A DNA stretch of 64,000 nucleotides, from positions 20,149-84,148 of the forward strand of contig CANRKJ010000004.1 of assembly GCA_947631185.1 (NCBI GenBank), read 5' to 3'. Shown in pieces: positions 22,957 through 34,907 of this stretch; the stretch's first letter is position 1, and each line of letters opens with the position of its first letter. The notes beneath the pieces are model-generated. The model did no database searches, was not told the origin of the DNA, and saw only the letters and a list, made by a program, of their open reading frames with translations. The translations under genes were made by a program, and so were the position numbers. The stretch is from an uncultured Clostridia bacterium (GTDB lineage: Bacteria; Bacillota; Clostridia; TANB77; CAG-508).

Positions 22957-23193
22957 CCTTCCATTATTTCCTATTTTTAAACAATAGCTTTTATATTATA
23001 CCACACTCGCCAGAAAAATCAAGTATTTAGAAAAATTTATTTCATAAAAAATCTATATTTATAGACAAATAAAAAAAATTGTGTTAAAATTTGCATTATA
23101 TTTTTATTTTCAAACTGATTTATTTCAGTTTTTATATATAATAATAATACTTTGTACATTGAAATTTTTAGGTTTTAAGGAGGTAAAACCATT

Positions 23194-25518
23194 ATGATGG
23201 AAATCAATATTTTTAACCTTTTCCCTATTCGGAATAACCATCTAAATTCAATTCTAAAACTGGGAATTAAACTTGGACTATCTCAACATCATATACAATT
23301 TACACTAGAACATATTATCTATGGAATAATGCAATATTCTTGTTCAAATTCAGAATCCAACATACATTGGGATTATACTTATTCAACATATATTGTGGTT
23401 TCTGATTTGAAAAATATTGACAAAAAAAAGAAACATAATACTACGTGTATAATTGATAAAGATGTAAAGATACTCTCTAGTTTTTATGAAAATTATATTA
23501 CTACACTTTCATCAATATATCCAGATTTAAACGAAAATCCACTTACACTATACTATATGATTTTATTTCTGTGTAGAGAAAATTGTTTTTCTTCATCACC
23601 TGTACTACCTAATGCAAAAAATATATACAACTCGTTTGAATATATGGGATTTTATTATGCTATTACTAATTCATCAGAATACATTCTTAGCCAAAAAAAT
23701 AAAATTCCAAAAAATTCATTTGAAATTCAATTTCAAAATACTATATATGCTGAAAGAGTAGATATAAAATACACTACAGATTTAACTTTTTTGGCATATA
23801 ATAATCAGTTGGAAAAAGTTACAGGAAGAGAAGTAGAAATTCAAAGATTAACAAATATTCTAACAAAAATGAAAAAAAATAATGCAGTACTAATAGGAAA
23901 TCCTGGAGTTGGAAAAACGGCAATTATATTTGATTTAGCTCAAAAATTAGTAACAAATAACATATGCAATTTATTAAAGAACTATCACATCTTAGAATTC
24001 AATTTTGCAGAATCTATTGCCGGATGTAAATATCGTGGTGATTTTGAAGAAAGAATAGAAAATCTCTTCAATAAAATACTGAAACTAGAAAAAAATAATA
24101 TAAAAATTATTCTAGTTTTTGACGAAATTCATCAAATAGTAAACTTTGGTAATGCAGAAGGTGCTCTGTCACTAAGTGATATGTTAAAACCAATCTTGCT
24201 CAAATCTAACGTTAAAATAATTGGTACTTCTACATTTAAAGAATATAAAATATTAGAAAAAGATACAGCCTTAGAGCGAAGATTTGACACTATTACCATC
24301 AATGAAACTACTTTTGACCAAACTTTAGATATTTTAACTAATCTAAAAAGTAAATTTGAAGAAAACTATGATTTAAAAATTCCAGATTCATCACTGAAAA
24401 CATGTATTTTATTATCACAGCAATATATTACAGAACGATACTTACCAGATAAAGCAATAAATATTTTAGATGAAGCTTGCTCATATAAAATAAATTCTGG
24501 TAATGAAACTAGTATACTTAGTCCAGATGATATTGCAATATGCATATCAAATCAAAAAGGTATACCGCTTAATAAAATACACGACATTCATAATTTTGAT
24601 AATGTTGAAAAAGAACTAAAATCTAAGGTAATTGGTCAAGATTATGCTATCATGAGTATAGTTCAAGCATTAAGAAGAATTAGTGTTGGATTAAATGACG
24701 AAAAGAAGCCAATTGCTTCATTTTTATTAATTGGGCCTACTGGTGTTGGAAAAACAGAAATAACAAAAGCTTTAGCTGAAGCTGTATTTTCTGGTAAAGA
24801 TAATCTAGTCAGATTCGATATGTCTGAATATATGAGCGAATCTTCTGTTTCCACACTTATTGGGTCACCTCATGGATACGTTAATCACGAAGAAGGAGGA
24901 TTATTAACAGAAAAAATTCGAAGACATCCATATTCTTTAGTTCTTTTTGATGAAATCGAAAAAGCACATCCAAAAGTTCATAATTTGTTACTTCAAATTT
25001 TGGATGAAGGCAATCTTACAGATTCTAGTGGAAATTCAATAAATTTTAAAAACACTATTATTATATTAACTTCTAATGTAGGAGCAGATGAAATTTCCAA
25101 AACACCTGTAGGTTTTTGTGTAAAATCTGATTTTAAAACTAATGATACAGCTTTATCAGCTGTTAAGAAAAGATTTTCACCTGAATTTTTAAATAGATTT
25201 GATGAAATTATTCCTTTTAATCATCTTAGTCAAAATGATATAATAGAAATTACAAAACTAATTATATCAAGAGATATCATAACTAAACTTAATAAAAAAG
25301 AAATTAATATATCTATATCTGATGAAGCAATTGATTTTGTAGCAAAAAATGGATATAGCAAGGAATATGGAGCTAGGGAATTAAAAAGGACTATTACAAC
25401 TTTGATTAAAAATCCAATAACAGATTTTATAATTCAAAATTGTGATACAAAAGATATTTCTATATCTATCCATAATAATCAAATTTTAATTTGTTCTTTG
25501 GAACATTCATATATATAA
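23194..25518 (+). CDS. Divergent ClpA/ClpC-like double AAA+ unfoldase lacking a long middle domain
   Basis: GNPGVGKTAI and GPTGVGKTEITKALAE Walker A motifs, VFDEIHQI, LFDEIEKAHP, VGF loop; strong RBS AAGGAGGT; only large plus-strand gene in this half of the window; in-frame CGG at codon 13. Confidence 0.92.
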   Translation: MMEINIFNLFPIRNNHLNSILKLGIKLGLSQHHIQFTLEHIIYGIMQYSCSNSESNIHWDYTYSTYIVVSDLKNIDKKKKHNTTCIIDKDVKILSSFYENYITTLSSIYPDLNENPLTLYYMILFLCRENCFSSSPVLPNAKNIYNSFEYMGFYYAITNSSEYILSQKNKIPKNSFEIQFQNTIYAERVDIKYTTDLTFLAYNNQLEKVTGREVEIQRLTNILTKMKKNNAVLIGNPGVGKTAIIFDLAQKLVTNNICNLLKNYHILEFNFAESIAGCKYRGDFEERIENLFNKILKLEKNNIKIILVFDEIHQIVNFGNAEGALSLSDMLKPILLKSNVKIIGTSTFKEYKILEKDTALERRFDTITINETTFDQTLDILTNLKSKFEENYDLKIPDSSLKTCILLSQQYITERYLPDKAINILDEACSYKINSGNETSILSPDDIAICISNQKGIPLNKIHDIHNFDNVEKELKSKVIGQDYAIMSIVQALRRISVGLNDEKKPIASFLLIGPTGVGKTEITKALAEAVFSGKDNLVRFDMSEYMSESSVSTLIGSPHGYVNHEEGGLLTEKIRRHPYSLVLFDEIEKAHPKVHNLLLQILDEGNLTDSSGNSINFKNTIIILTSNVGADEISKTPVGFCVKSDFKTNDTALSAVKKRFSPEFLNRFDEIIPFNHLSQNDIIEITKLIISRDIITKLNKKEINISISDEAIDFVAKNGYSKEYGARELKRTITTLIKNPITDFIIQNCDTKDISISIHNNQILICSLEHSYI

Positions 25519-25536
25519 GTACTAAAGTATTATTTT

Positions 25537-25572
25537 GCAGTAAGTAAATAATTATTTACTTACTGCTTTTTT
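25537..25572. terminator. Terminator after the ClpC-like gene
   Basis: GCAGTAAGTAAATAATTATTTACTTACTGCTTTTTT. Confidence 0.75.
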
Positions 25573-25621
25573 ATATAATAGGAAAGTAATCCATTTCTAT
25601 TATATATAAGGAAAAATACTG

Positions 25622-25662
25622 AAAAAATAAGTTCAACACATTAGTATTGAACTTATTTTTTA
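25622..25662. terminator. Terminator downstream of pyrH
   Basis: AATAAGTTCAACACATTAGTATTGAACTTATTTTTT. Confidence 0.75.
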
Positions 25663-26418
25663 TTAATATAATTCTGTCTTACAATCTTTACCAATATATG
25701 TACCAATTTCAACATTATTACAAATTTTACTTATAGCATCTTTTTCATCAAAATCAAATATATATAATGGCATATTATAATCTCTTGCTAATACAAAAGC
25801 TGATTGATCTGCTACTTGTAAATTATTTGCAATAACATCATCATAACTTATATTTCTATATCTTTTAGCATTACTATCCTTTCTTGGATCAGATGTATAT
25901 ACTCCATTTGTTCCACTTTTTGCCATTAATACAATATCAGCACCTATTTCAATTGCTCTTTGCACAGAAGGATAATCAGTTGTAACAAAAGGTTGTCCAA
26001 GTCCACCTCCAAAAATAACAATTCTTCCCTTGTCTAAATGTCTCTTAGCTTTAAGTCTTATGTAAGGTTCTGCTACCTGAGGTATTGATAAAGAAGTCAT
26101 TACTCTAACATCCTCTTGTGCTTTGCATACCAAAGCTCCTCTTATCATTAAACTATTTATAATTGTTGCCATCATTCCCATATTATCTGCTTCAACTCTT
26201 TCAATATTCCAGTCTTCAGCTGTTCTACCTCTAAATATATTTCCTCCACCAACTAAAACTGCTACTTCAATTCCATTTTTTTTTGCTGCTAATATTTGAT
26301 CTGTAATAGCTTCTAATTTTTCTTTACTAAAATTTTCATTATTATCTCCCCCTAAAGCACCTCCACTTAGCTTTAAAAGAATTCTTTTATATTTCATAAG
26401 AAAATATCCTCCTAACAT
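25663..26418 (-). CDS. pyrH: UMP kinase (probable start MKYKR at about 26397)
   Basis: KRILLKLSGGALGG, VGGGNIFRG, ATIINSLMIRGAL. Confidence 0.96.
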   Translation of the reverse strand: MLGGYFLMKYKRILLKLSGGALGGDNNENFSKEKLEAITDQILAAKKNGIEVAVLVGGGNIFRGRTAEDWNIERVEADNMGMMATIINSLMIRGALVCKAQEDVRVMTSLSIPQVAEPYIRLKAKRHLDKGRIVIFGGGLGQPFVTTDYPSVQRAIEIGADIVLMAKSGTNGVYTSDPRKDSNAKRYRNISYDDVIANNLQVADQSAFVLARDYNMPLYIFDFDEKDAISKICNNVEIGTYIGKDCKTELY

Positions 26419-26529
26419 TCCTTTTTCCGATAAATTATATCATATCTTTAAAGATTAGCAAGCATTTTCACAAAAAATACAAAAAAATAAAAGAAAATGA
26501 AATAAATAAAATTTCATTTTCTTTTATTT

Positions 26530-28074
26530 TTATTTTGCATAATCAATAGCTCTTGTTTCTCTTATAACATTCACTTTTATCTGACCTGGATATTCCATTT
26601 CACCTTCAACACGTTTTACTACTTCTCTAGCCATAACTACCATCTCACTATCAGAAACTTTATCAGGTTTAACAATAAGTCTAATCTCCCTGCCAGCTTG
26701 AATTGCATAGGATTTCTCAACCCCTTCAAATGAATCTGCTATTTCTTCAAGTTTTTCTAATCTTTTAATATATGTTTCTAATGTTTCTCTTCTTGCACCT
26801 GGTCTAGAAGCAGAAATTGCATCTGCTGCTTGTACTAATATTGCCTCTAAAGATTCTGGTTCAACATCACCATGATGAGCCTGAACAGCATTTATAATAA
26901 CTGGATTTTCTTTGAATTTTTTAAGAATTTCAACTCCAATTTCTACATGAGTACCTTCCATATCATGATCTAGTGCTTTACCTATATCATGAAGTAAACC
27001 TGCACGTCTTGCGATTTTTGGATTTACGCCTAACTCTTCAGCCATTATTCTAGCTAAGTTTGAAACTTCTATAGAATGATTTAAAACATTTTGACCATAA
27101 CTTGTTCTATATTTTAATTTTCCAAGTATATTTATTAACTCTGGAGGAAGATTATTTACACCAGATTCAAATGCAGCTCTTTCTCCTTCTGCTTTAATAG
27201 AAGCCTCTACTTCTTCTTTTGCCTTCTCAACCATTTCCTCAATTTTTGCAGGATGAATTCTTCCATCTTCTATAAGTTTTTCTAAAGCAATTCTTGCTAC
27301 TTCTCTCCTTAATGGATCAAATCCAGAAATAATAACAGCTTCAGGTGTATCATCTATAATCAAATCTATACCTGTTAAAGTTTCTAAAGTTTTAATATTT
27401 CTTCCTTCTCTACCAATTATTCTTCCTTTCATATCATCATTAGGAAGTGAAACAACGGATACAGTAGTTTCTGAAGTATGATCAGCAGCACATTTTTGAA
27501 TAGCATAACCAATAATTTCTTTTGCATTTCTACTAGCTTCTTCTTTTGCTTTTGCATCTAATTCTCTTAATAAATTTGCTTTTTCTGAAGTAACCTCTTC
27601 TTCCAAAGTTGCTAATATTTGCTTTTTAGCTTCTTCTACAGTTAATCCAGAAATCCTTTGAAGTTCTTCCATTTCTTTGTTAAATAGTGTTTCTAATTCT
27701 TGTTTTTTAGCTTCATTTTCAGTAAATTTTCTTTCCAATTCTTTTTCTTTATTTTCATAAGATGAAGCTCTCTTTTCTAAATTTTCTTCCTTTTGTATTA
27801 ATCTTTTCTCTTGTGCTTGTATATCGCCTCTTCTTTCTTTAATCTCTTGATCTAATTCATTTCTTATTCTTAAAACTTCTTCTTTTGATCTAATTATTTC
27901 TTCTTTTTTCATGTTTTCGATTTCTATTTTAGCTTTATCAATCAAATTCTGTGCTTCTAATTCAGCACTTTGAATCTTAGACTCTGCAATCTTTTTTCTT
28001 ATAAGAATACCTATTGGTATAAAAATTACAGCTGAGATTAAAAGAGTAGCAATAATTATTAATACTTTGTCCAT
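26530..28074 (-). CDS. rny: Ribonuclease Y
   Basis: N-terminal TM, coiled coil, [19 protein letters not shown] domain [17 protein letters not shown]. Confidence 0.97.
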   Translation of the reverse strand: MDKVLIIIATLLISAVIFIPIGILIRKKIAESKIQSAELEAQNLIDKAKIEIENMKKEEIIRSKEEVLRIRNELDQEIKERRGDIQAQEKRLIQKEENLEKRASSYENKEKELERKFTENEAKKQELETLFNKEMEELQRISGLTVEEAKKQILATLEEEVTSEKANLLRELDAKAKEEASRNAKEIIGYAIQKCAADHTSETTVSVVSLPNDDMKGRIIGREGRNIKTLETLTGIDLIIDDTPEAVIISGFDPLRREVARIALEKLIEDGRIHPAKIEEMVEKAKEEVEASIKAEGERAAFESGVNNLPPELINILGKLKYRTSYGQNVLNHSIEVSNLARIMAEELGVNPKIARRAGLLHDIGKALDHDMEGTHVEIGVEILKKFKENPVIINAVQAHHGDVEPESLEAILVQAADAISASRPGARRETLETYIKRLEKLEEIADSFEGVEKSYAIQAGREIRLIVKPDKVSDSEMVVMAREVVKRVEGEMEYPGQIKVNVIRETRAIDYAK

Positions 28075-28357
28075 AACTATCTACCTCTTTTCTATTAATT
28101 TTTCAATGTTCAACTAAATTACTAATATTTCTATAAACACTTTTATATATATTGTATTTAATTTTACAATTATATTTTATATGTAATAGGCGATTATGTC
28201 AAGTTTTTTTAGTTTTTTATTATTTTATACAAAAATAATATACCACTTTTTTTACTTTTAAATTTTTTCGCAAAGTCTTTACATAATAGAAAAGCCTTTT
28301 GAAGTAAACTTTTCATAGTTCACTTCAAAAGGCGAATCTTTTTATTTTTATTTTTAT

Positions 28358-29059
28358 TTATATTGAAGAATATATTCCTAATCTACCTAAAAGATTTATT
28401 ATTACATAAGCAACAAATACTATAACAATAGCTTTTCTGAAATCTTTATCTTCATCTCCATTAGAGCTTATTAAACCTTTTATTGCATATATAGCTAAAC
28501 CATATGCAGCAAATCTAAGTGCACTAGTAAACATACTAAAAATAAATCCTATTGAAATTATTTTACATACTATTGTGGATACTATATCTACTACATTAAT
28601 AATAATATATGGTGTAAACGCAACAATTATTCCAGTTAATATAGTAGTAATATTCTTTTTATTTTTTCCACTTAATAAATATGTTGCAGTTGCAAATGCA
28701 AGAATAAAAATAAATGGTGAAATAAATGTTAATACAAATGTTTGAATTTTAAATGTTGAGTAAGAATATACTAATAAATTTACTATATAATCTACAATAG
28801 CTGATACTACAAAGCAAATCATTAAAATTACAGCATTAGAAAAACGATTTTGCTCTTCACTTACTATTGATTTAATTGTAGTTATTGGCTTTGATGTAAG
28901 TTCTAACAAGAAACCTTTTGTTGCAGTTGCTTCTTTTTTAAAATCAGTATTTTTGAATGTTTCTTTTACCTGATTAACAGTATCTTTTGTTTGATTTTTT
29001 AAAGCTTCTTTATCAATATCCACTGAAAATTCTTTTTCATTATTGTTATTTTCTCCCAT
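28358..29059 (-). CDS. Yip1-like polytopic membrane protein
   Basis: About five hydrophobic segments following a charged N-terminus. Confidence 0.6.
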   Translation of the reverse strand: MGENNNNEKEFSVDIDKEALKNQTKDTVNQVKETFKNTDFKKEATATKGFLLELTSKPITTIKSIVSEEQNRFSNAVILMICFVVSAIVDYIVNLLVYSYSTFKIQTFVLTFISPFIFILAFATATYLLSGKNKKNITTILTGIIVAFTPYIIINVVDIVSTIVCKIISIGFIFSMFTSALRFAAYGLAIYAIKGLISSNGDEDKDFRKAIVIVFVAYVIINLLGRLGIYSSI

Positions 29060-29126
29060 AACAATACCCTCCTTATTATTTTTTATATATGTATATAGAA
29101 CTTAAAAAAGTTCTAGTATAACCAAA

Positions 29127-30263
29127 TTAATCTCCTAAGCATATACCTACATGTCTTGCAACTTTTATTAAATCATCGTCCATTTTTATTTTTCTAATAT
29201 TACTTTCTTTAGTATTACCTGAAACAGCACCTACCACTTTATTGTTTCCAACAACATCTTCTAATGATACATATCCCATCTCTCCACCTTTATAAGTAAC
29301 TAAAACATTAAATATTCCATTCATTGCAAGCTCCATTGCTTTCACACCATATCTAGTAGATAGTACTCTATCGAATGCACTTGGTGTTCCACCTCTTTGA
29401 ACATATCCTAAAACAGTATTTCTTGAAACCATTCCAGTTAATTTTTCTAAATCATGAGCTAACTTATCTCCTATTCCTCCAAGTTTTATATTATCAAGTC
29501 CTGCATCATTTAAAACTTGCTTAACTACTAATTCTCCATCTATAGGTTTAGCACCTTCTGATGTAACAACTATACTAAAATTCTTGCCTTTTTCCCTTCT
29601 ACTATTTATTTTTTCTACAATCTTATTAATATCATAAGGGATTTCAGGAATAAGTGCCACATCAGCCCCACCAGCTATTGCTGATTCTAAAGCTATCCAT
29701 CCAGCATATCTTCCCATTACTTCTAATACTAATATTCTATGATGTGATTCAGCAGTTGTGTGCAATCTATCTATAGCTTCTGTAGCAACAGATACTGCCG
29801 TATTATAACCAAAAGTGGTATCTGTATGAGCAACATCATTATCAATAGTTTTTGGAACTCCAATAAAGTTTATACCTTTTAATGAAAAATCTCTACTTGA
29901 TTTTTGAGTTCCATCTCCTCCAAGAGCAAATATACAATCGAAGCCAGCATTTCTAATATTTTTTACACACTCATCTGACAAATCTTTATATTCTACTTCT
30001 CCATTTTCTTTCTGGATTTTGTATTTAAAAACATTAGTACTATTTGATGTTCCAATTATAGTGCCTCCTTTGTGAAGTAAACCTGAAGCATTAGAATTAG
30101 AATCTAATTTAATATAATTATTTTGAAGTAATCCTTTGTACCCTTCTATAAATCCATAAGTTTCAATACCATTATGCTCAGCTGTTTTAACAATAGCTCT
30201 AATAACAGCATTAAGCCCTGGTGCATCACCACCATTTGTTAATATTGCTACTTTTTTTAACAT
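29127..30263 (-). CDS. pfkA: 6-phosphofructokinase family protein
   Basis: TNGGDAPGLNAVIRA, GGDGTQ, PKTIDND, VLEVMGRYAGWIAL. Confidence 0.95.
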   Translation of the reverse strand: MLKKVAILTNGGDAPGLNAVIRAIVKTAEHNGIETYGFIEGYKGLLQNNYIKLDSNSNASGLLHKGGTIIGTSNSTNVFKYKIQKENGEVEYKDLSDECVKNIRNAGFDCIFALGGDGTQKSSRDFSLKGINFIGVPKTIDNDVAHTDTTFGYNTAVSVATEAIDRLHTTAESHHRILVLEVMGRYAGWIALESAIAGGADVALIPEIPYDINKIVEKINSRREKGKNFSIVVTSEGAKPIDGELVVKQVLNDAGLDNIKLGGIGDKLAHDLEKLTGMVSRNTVLGYVQRGGTPSAFDRVLSTRYGVKAMELAMNGIFNVLVTYKGGEMGYVSLEDVVGNNKVVGAVSGNTKESNIRKIKMDDDLIKVARHVGICLGD

Positions 30264-30468
30264 ATCTTTCGTGCCTCCTAATTTTATCCTAATTTTCTTT
30301 TGATATTATATAGTATTAACAAAAAATTTACAAGTATTTAAAAATAATATTTTATTATATTATTTATATTTATTTTTGAAAAAAGAGATTGTTCTTTTTT
30401 ATAAACTTTTTAAATTTACAAAAAAGAGCAATCTCTTTTAACGAACATTTGTTTATAAAGCTAATTTA

Positions 30469-30738
30469 TTACGCTCTTACTATTTTACCTGATCTTAAGC
30501 ACTTTGCACAAACAGTTACAGCTTTAATTTCACCATCTATAATAGCTCTTACTTTTCTTAAGTTAGGTTTTTTTGTTCTAGTTGTTCTTTTACTAATATG
30601 AGAACGTGTTATACTTAATTGATTTCCAAATGTAGTTTCTTTACCACAACATACACATTTTGCCATTATTAAAGCACCTCCATTACATTTATTAAACTGA
30701 CTATTGATTATTTTAGCATGAATCTTTATAAAATGCAA
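30469..30738 (-). CDS. rpmB: 50S ribosomal protein L28 (true start at MAKCVCC)
   Basis: MAKCVCCGKETTFGNQLSITRSHISKRTTR. Confidence 0.95.
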   Translation of the reverse strand: MHFIKIHAKIINSQFNKCNGGALIMAKCVCCGKETTFGNQLSITRSHISKRTTRTKKPNLRKVRAIIDGEIKAVTVCAKCLRSGKIVRA

Positions 30739-30758
30739 GCATTTTATTCAAAAACTTT

Positions 30759-31409
30759 TTATTTTTTACTTTTAAAATCATCACAATATTTATTTATTGG
30801 ACATTCCTTACATTTTGGATTTCTACTATTACAAATATCTCTTCCGAACCAAATAAAAACATGATTAACATCTCTTATGTATTTTTCTGGTATTTGTTTT
30901 AATAAATCTTTTTCTATTTTTAAAGGATCACTTTCTTTTGATAATCCTATTTTTTTAGAAATTCTTTTTACATGAGTATCTACTGCTATTCCTTGAGGTT
31001 TATTAAATGCTTCAAGCATTATAACATTAGCACTTTTCCTTCCAACTCCAGGGAATTTTTCAAGTTCATCTATATCTTCTGGCAATATACTATTATATTT
31101 CTCAACTAGCATTTTACTAGCTAACCAAGCATTTCTACTTTTATTTTTATAAAAACCACATGATTTTATAATTTTTTCAATTTCTTCTACAGTTGAACTT
31201 GCCATTTTCTCTGGTGTTGGATATTTTTTAAATAATGTAGGAGTAATCTTATTAACTCTATCGTCAGTACACTGTGCAGAAAGCATAACAGCAATCATCA
31301 TTTGAAACGGTGTTTCAAAATCTAAACTACATTTTGCATTAGGATAAGTTTGTTTTAAAATTTCTATTATATCTATTACTTCATTTTTTTTCTTCATAAT
31401 CAATCCCAT
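30759..31409 (-). CDS. nth: Endonuclease III
   Basis: LSAQCTDDRVNKITPTLF, LEKFPGVGRKSANVI, C-x6-C-x2-C-x5-C cluster. Confidence 0.96.
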   Translation of the reverse strand: MGLIMKKKNEVIDIIEILKQTYPNAKCSLDFETPFQMMIAVMLSAQCTDDRVNKITPTLFKKYPTPEKMASSTVEEIEKIIKSCGFYKNKSRNAWLASKMLVEKYNSILPEDIDELEKFPGVGRKSANVIMLEAFNKPQGIAVDTHVKRISKKIGLSKESDPLKIEKDLLKQIPEKYIRDVNHVFIWFGRDICNSRNPKCKECPINKYCDDFKSKK

Positions 31410-31445
31410 TTATTATTATACGATTTTCCAAATATATATTTTCTA

Positions 31446-33329
31446 TTATTCAGCCATAAACTTACAAATCAAATTACTTATTTCTGTTGGATTTTCTATT
31501 GTTAAACCTTCTATAAGCCTAGCTTGTGAATATAAAACTTTAGTATATTCACTCAAAGTTTCTTTATTATTATCATATAAATCTTTTAATTTTTTAGATA
31601 TAGGATGAGAATCATTTATTTCTAAAAAAGTTTTAGCTTTAACATTTTGATTATTTGGCATAGAATTTATAACTTTTTCCATTTCTATAGATATATTTCC
31701 TTCACTAACCAAACATACTGGATGATTTTTTAATCTGTGTGTAAACCTAACACCTTCAACAGCATTTCCTAAAGATTCTTTCATTGTTTGGAACAAATCT
31801 TTATATTCTTCATTTTTCTTTTCTAGTTGTTCTTTTTCCTCTTTACTCTCTATATCAATATTATCTGCTGAAACATTTGCAAATTGTTTTCCATCATAAT
31901 TCATTAAAACTTGAAATACAAATTCATCTATATTATCAGTTAAATATAAAATCTCATATCCTTTATCTTTAATAGCTTCCACTTGTGGAAGTAAATCTAT
32001 TTTATCAATTGTTTCACCACATGAATAATAAATTTTATCTTGTCCGTCTTTCATTCTATCAACATATTCTTTTAGTGTAACTAATTTCTTTTCTGTTGAA
32101 GAATAAAATAAAAGTAAATCTTTAAGTTCATCTTTATTCATTCCATAATTGTCATAAGCACCAAATTTAAGTTGAGTACCAAATACTTCAAAAAATTTTA
32201 TATATTCATCTCTTTTATGATTTAACATTGAAGTTAATTCTGATTTAATTTTTTTCTCTATACTTTTTGCTATTACTTTTAATTGTCTATCATGTTGAAG
32301 AATTTCTCTAGATATATTCAATGATAAATCTTGACTATCTACTAAACCTTTTACAAAACTATAATAATCAGGTAATAAATCTTTACACTTATCCATTATT
32401 AGAACACCATTTGAATATAACTGAAGTCCTTTTTCAAAATCTTTTGTATAAAAATCATAAGGAACATGTGATGGTATATATAAAAGCATATTATAACTAT
32501 ATTGTCCTTCTACTTCACTGTTTATTACTCTTAGTGGTTTTTCAAAATCATAAAATTTTTCAGAATAAAAAGAATTTAATTCTTCATCAGTAACTTCACC
32601 TTTCTTCTTTTTCCAAATTGGAATCATACTATTTAAAGTTTCAATTTCTTTAACTTTTTCATATTCATCTTTAGTTCCCTCTTTTAATTTTTGTCTTTCA
32701 ACTTCCATTTGAATTGGATAATGAATATAATCTGAATATTTTTTTACTATGCTTCTTATTTTATATTCATCTAAAAATTCACTATATTTCTCCTCATCAG
32801 TATCTTGTTTTATAACTAAAGTAATTGTTGTACCAACATCTGATTTATTGCTTTCTTCCATCTGATATCCTTCTACTCCAGTTGAAAACCATGAATAAGC
32901 TTTATCACTTCCATAAGCTTTACTTTCTACTTTTACAGATTCACTTACCATAAATGCTGAATAAAAACCTACACCGAATTGTCCTATTATATCAACATCA
33001 TCTTTTTGTTCATTATTTTCTTTAAAAGCAAGAGAACCACTTTTGGCAATTGTTCCAAGATTATTCTCTAATTCTTCAGAATTCATACCAATTCCATTAT
33101 CAGTAATTGTAATTATTCTTTTTTCTTTATCTAATTCTATTTTTATTTTATAATCTTCTTTTTTTAATTTTATATTACTATCAGTTAAAGATTTATAATA
33201 TAACTTATCAATGGCATCACTTGCATTTGAAATAAGTTCTCTTAAAAATATTTCTTTATTTGTATAAATTGAGTTTATCATCAAATCTAATAATCTTTTA
33301 GACTCTGCCTTAAATTGTTTTTTCTCCAT
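31446..33329 (-). CDS. htpG: Molecular chaperone HtpG (Hsp90)
   Basis: [35 protein letters not shown]. Confidence 0.97.
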   Translation of the reverse strand: MEKKQFKAESKRLLDLMINSIYTNKEIFLRELISNASDAIDKLYYKSLTDSNIKLKKEDYKIKIELDKEKRIITITDNGIGMNSEELENNLGTIAKSGSLAFKENNEQKDDVDIIGQFGVGFYSAFMVSESVKVESKAYGSDKAYSWFSTGVEGYQMEESNKSDVGTTITLVIKQDTDEEKYSEFLDEYKIRSIVKKYSDYIHYPIQMEVERQKLKEGTKDEYEKVKEIETLNSMIPIWKKKKGEVTDEELNSFYSEKFYDFEKPLRVINSEVEGQYSYNMLLYIPSHVPYDFYTKDFEKGLQLYSNGVLIMDKCKDLLPDYYSFVKGLVDSQDLSLNISREILQHDRQLKVIAKSIEKKIKSELTSMLNHKRDEYIKFFEVFGTQLKFGAYDNYGMNKDELKDLLLFYSSTEKKLVTLKEYVDRMKDGQDKIYYSCGETIDKIDLLPQVEAIKDKGYEILYLTDNIDEFVFQVLMNYDGKQFANVSADNIDIESKEEKEQLEKKNEEYKDLFQTMKESLGNAVEGVRFTHRLKNHPVCLVSEGNISIEMEKVINSMPNNQNVKAKTFLEINDSHPISKKLKDLYDNNKETLSEYTKVLYSQARLIEGLTIENPTEISNLICKFMAE

Positions 33330-33447
33330 ATAAATACACCTCTTTTTTCTAAATCTTTATGTATTATATATCTATATTTTAGCAAAGTCAACATTAGATT
33401 GCTAATTTTTTGAAATTTTTTCTAAAAATTATATAAACAATTTAATA

Positions 33448-34137
33448 TTACTCACAAGCTTGTATAAAAGCTTTCATTATTTTCTCCATATCTTCATCAA
33501 GTAAATCTTCCGGATGCCAATGTACTCCAATCATAAACTTTTTTTCTTCCATTTCAATTCCTTCTATTATTCCATCTTCAGAAAATGCAGAAATTTTCAT
33601 ATCACCTGCATTTCTAATACAGTATCCATGCTTACTATTTACTCTAATCCTATTTTTTTCTAAAATCTCATATAATTTTGTACCATGTTTTATATCTACA
33701 TAATGAACAAATTCTGGTTTAATAACTTTATGGTCTATTTCAGATTCAACTTTAGCTAAAACATTTTTCGAATCTCTACCATTTCTAGCACAAGCCATAG
33801 TTTGCATACCCAGACATGTTCCAAGACATGGAATATTTTTTTCATATATATAATCAAATGCTTCATATGCATATTCATAAATTCTTTGACCACCACAAAA
33901 AATAACTCCATTACATAAATCAAGCTGTCTTTTTATATCTTCTTTTTCTTCATTAGTCATTTTTGGCATTTCAGATGGTCTTGTATCAATATATTCAGCT
34001 AATTGAGTTGGTAAAATAGTAATTGGTATTCCTCCGCATTTAATAACAGCATTTCTATATTCCTCATGACAAACTATTACATTAACTTCAGTGTTTGTTT
34101 TATGTGGTCTTCCTATTATTCCTATTATTGGTTTCAT
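33448..34137 (-). CDS. Gamma-glutamyl-gamma-aminobutyrate hydrolase family (class I GATase)
   Basis: CLGTCLGMQ, VHWHPED. Confidence 0.92.
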   Translation of the reverse strand: MKPIIGIIGRPHKTNTEVNVIVCHEEYRNAVIKCGGIPITILPTQLAEYIDTRPSEMPKMTNEEKEDIKRQLDLCNGVIFCGGQRIYEYAYEAFDYIYEKNIPCLGTCLGMQTMACARNGRDSKNVLAKVESEIDHKVIKPEFVHYVDIKHGTKLYEILEKNRIRVNSKHGYCIRNAGDMKISAFSEDGIIEGIEMEEKKFMIGVHWHPEDLLDEDMEKIMKAFIQACE

Positions 34138-34229
34138 AAATCCCCCTTTTATAGTTCTATACGAATATGTTTATTATATCATATAATTAATACAAAATAC
34201 ATTTTTTATTTAATATTACAATCATTATA

Positions 34230-34791
34230 TTAAATTAATCCTAAATGCTCTAATAATATTTTTAAACCTATTAGTATTAAAACCAATCCACCTGCCAATT
34301 CAGCTTTAGTTTTAAATCTATCTCCAAATTTTTCTCCAACACAAAATCCTATAATAGATAATATAAATGTTATAATACCTATAATAGAAATTGCGAATAT
34401 AATATTAGTTTTAAAAAATGAAAATGTAATTCCAACAGCTAAAGCATCTATACTAGTAGCGATAGCTAATGCCATCATTGTTTTAAAATCAAATTTATCA
34501 TTGCTCTTTTCAAGATCATCTTCTCTTGATTCTTTGATCATATTGTATCCAATAATTAATAATAATATGAAAGCAATCCAATGATCAACAGCTTCTACAA
34601 ACCCGACTAAAAGTCTCACCTACATAAAATCCTATAACAGGCATAATAGCTTGAAAAAGGCCAAAATATAAACCAACTTTTAAGCATTTTTTCCAATTCA
34701 TTTTCATTATTGATAATCCCTTACAGATAGCTACTGCAAAAGCATCCATAGAAAGTCCTAAACTTATAACAACAATTTCAAATACTCCCAT
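34230..34791 (-). CDS. mntP: Manganese efflux pump MntP, encoded in two frames joined by a +1 shift at CGG (34603-34605)
   Basis: 34791-34606 (62 codons) joined by skipping C34605 to 34604-34230 gives ...[32 protein letters not shown]..., about 186 aa, normal MntP length. Confidence 0.9.
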
Positions 34792-34845
34792 TAAAAACTC
34801 CTTTTTTGTTAATCTATATTCTAATAAAATCTTTAATATACCAAA

Positions 34846-34880
34846 AACTCCAATTTTGATAAATAATCAAAATTGGAGTT
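34846..34880. terminator. Hairpin terminator
   Basis: AACTCCAATTTTGATAAATAATCAAAATTGGAGTT. Confidence 0.65.
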
Positions 34881-34907
34881 AATTTTACCTATTAAATTGT
34901 TTTATAT

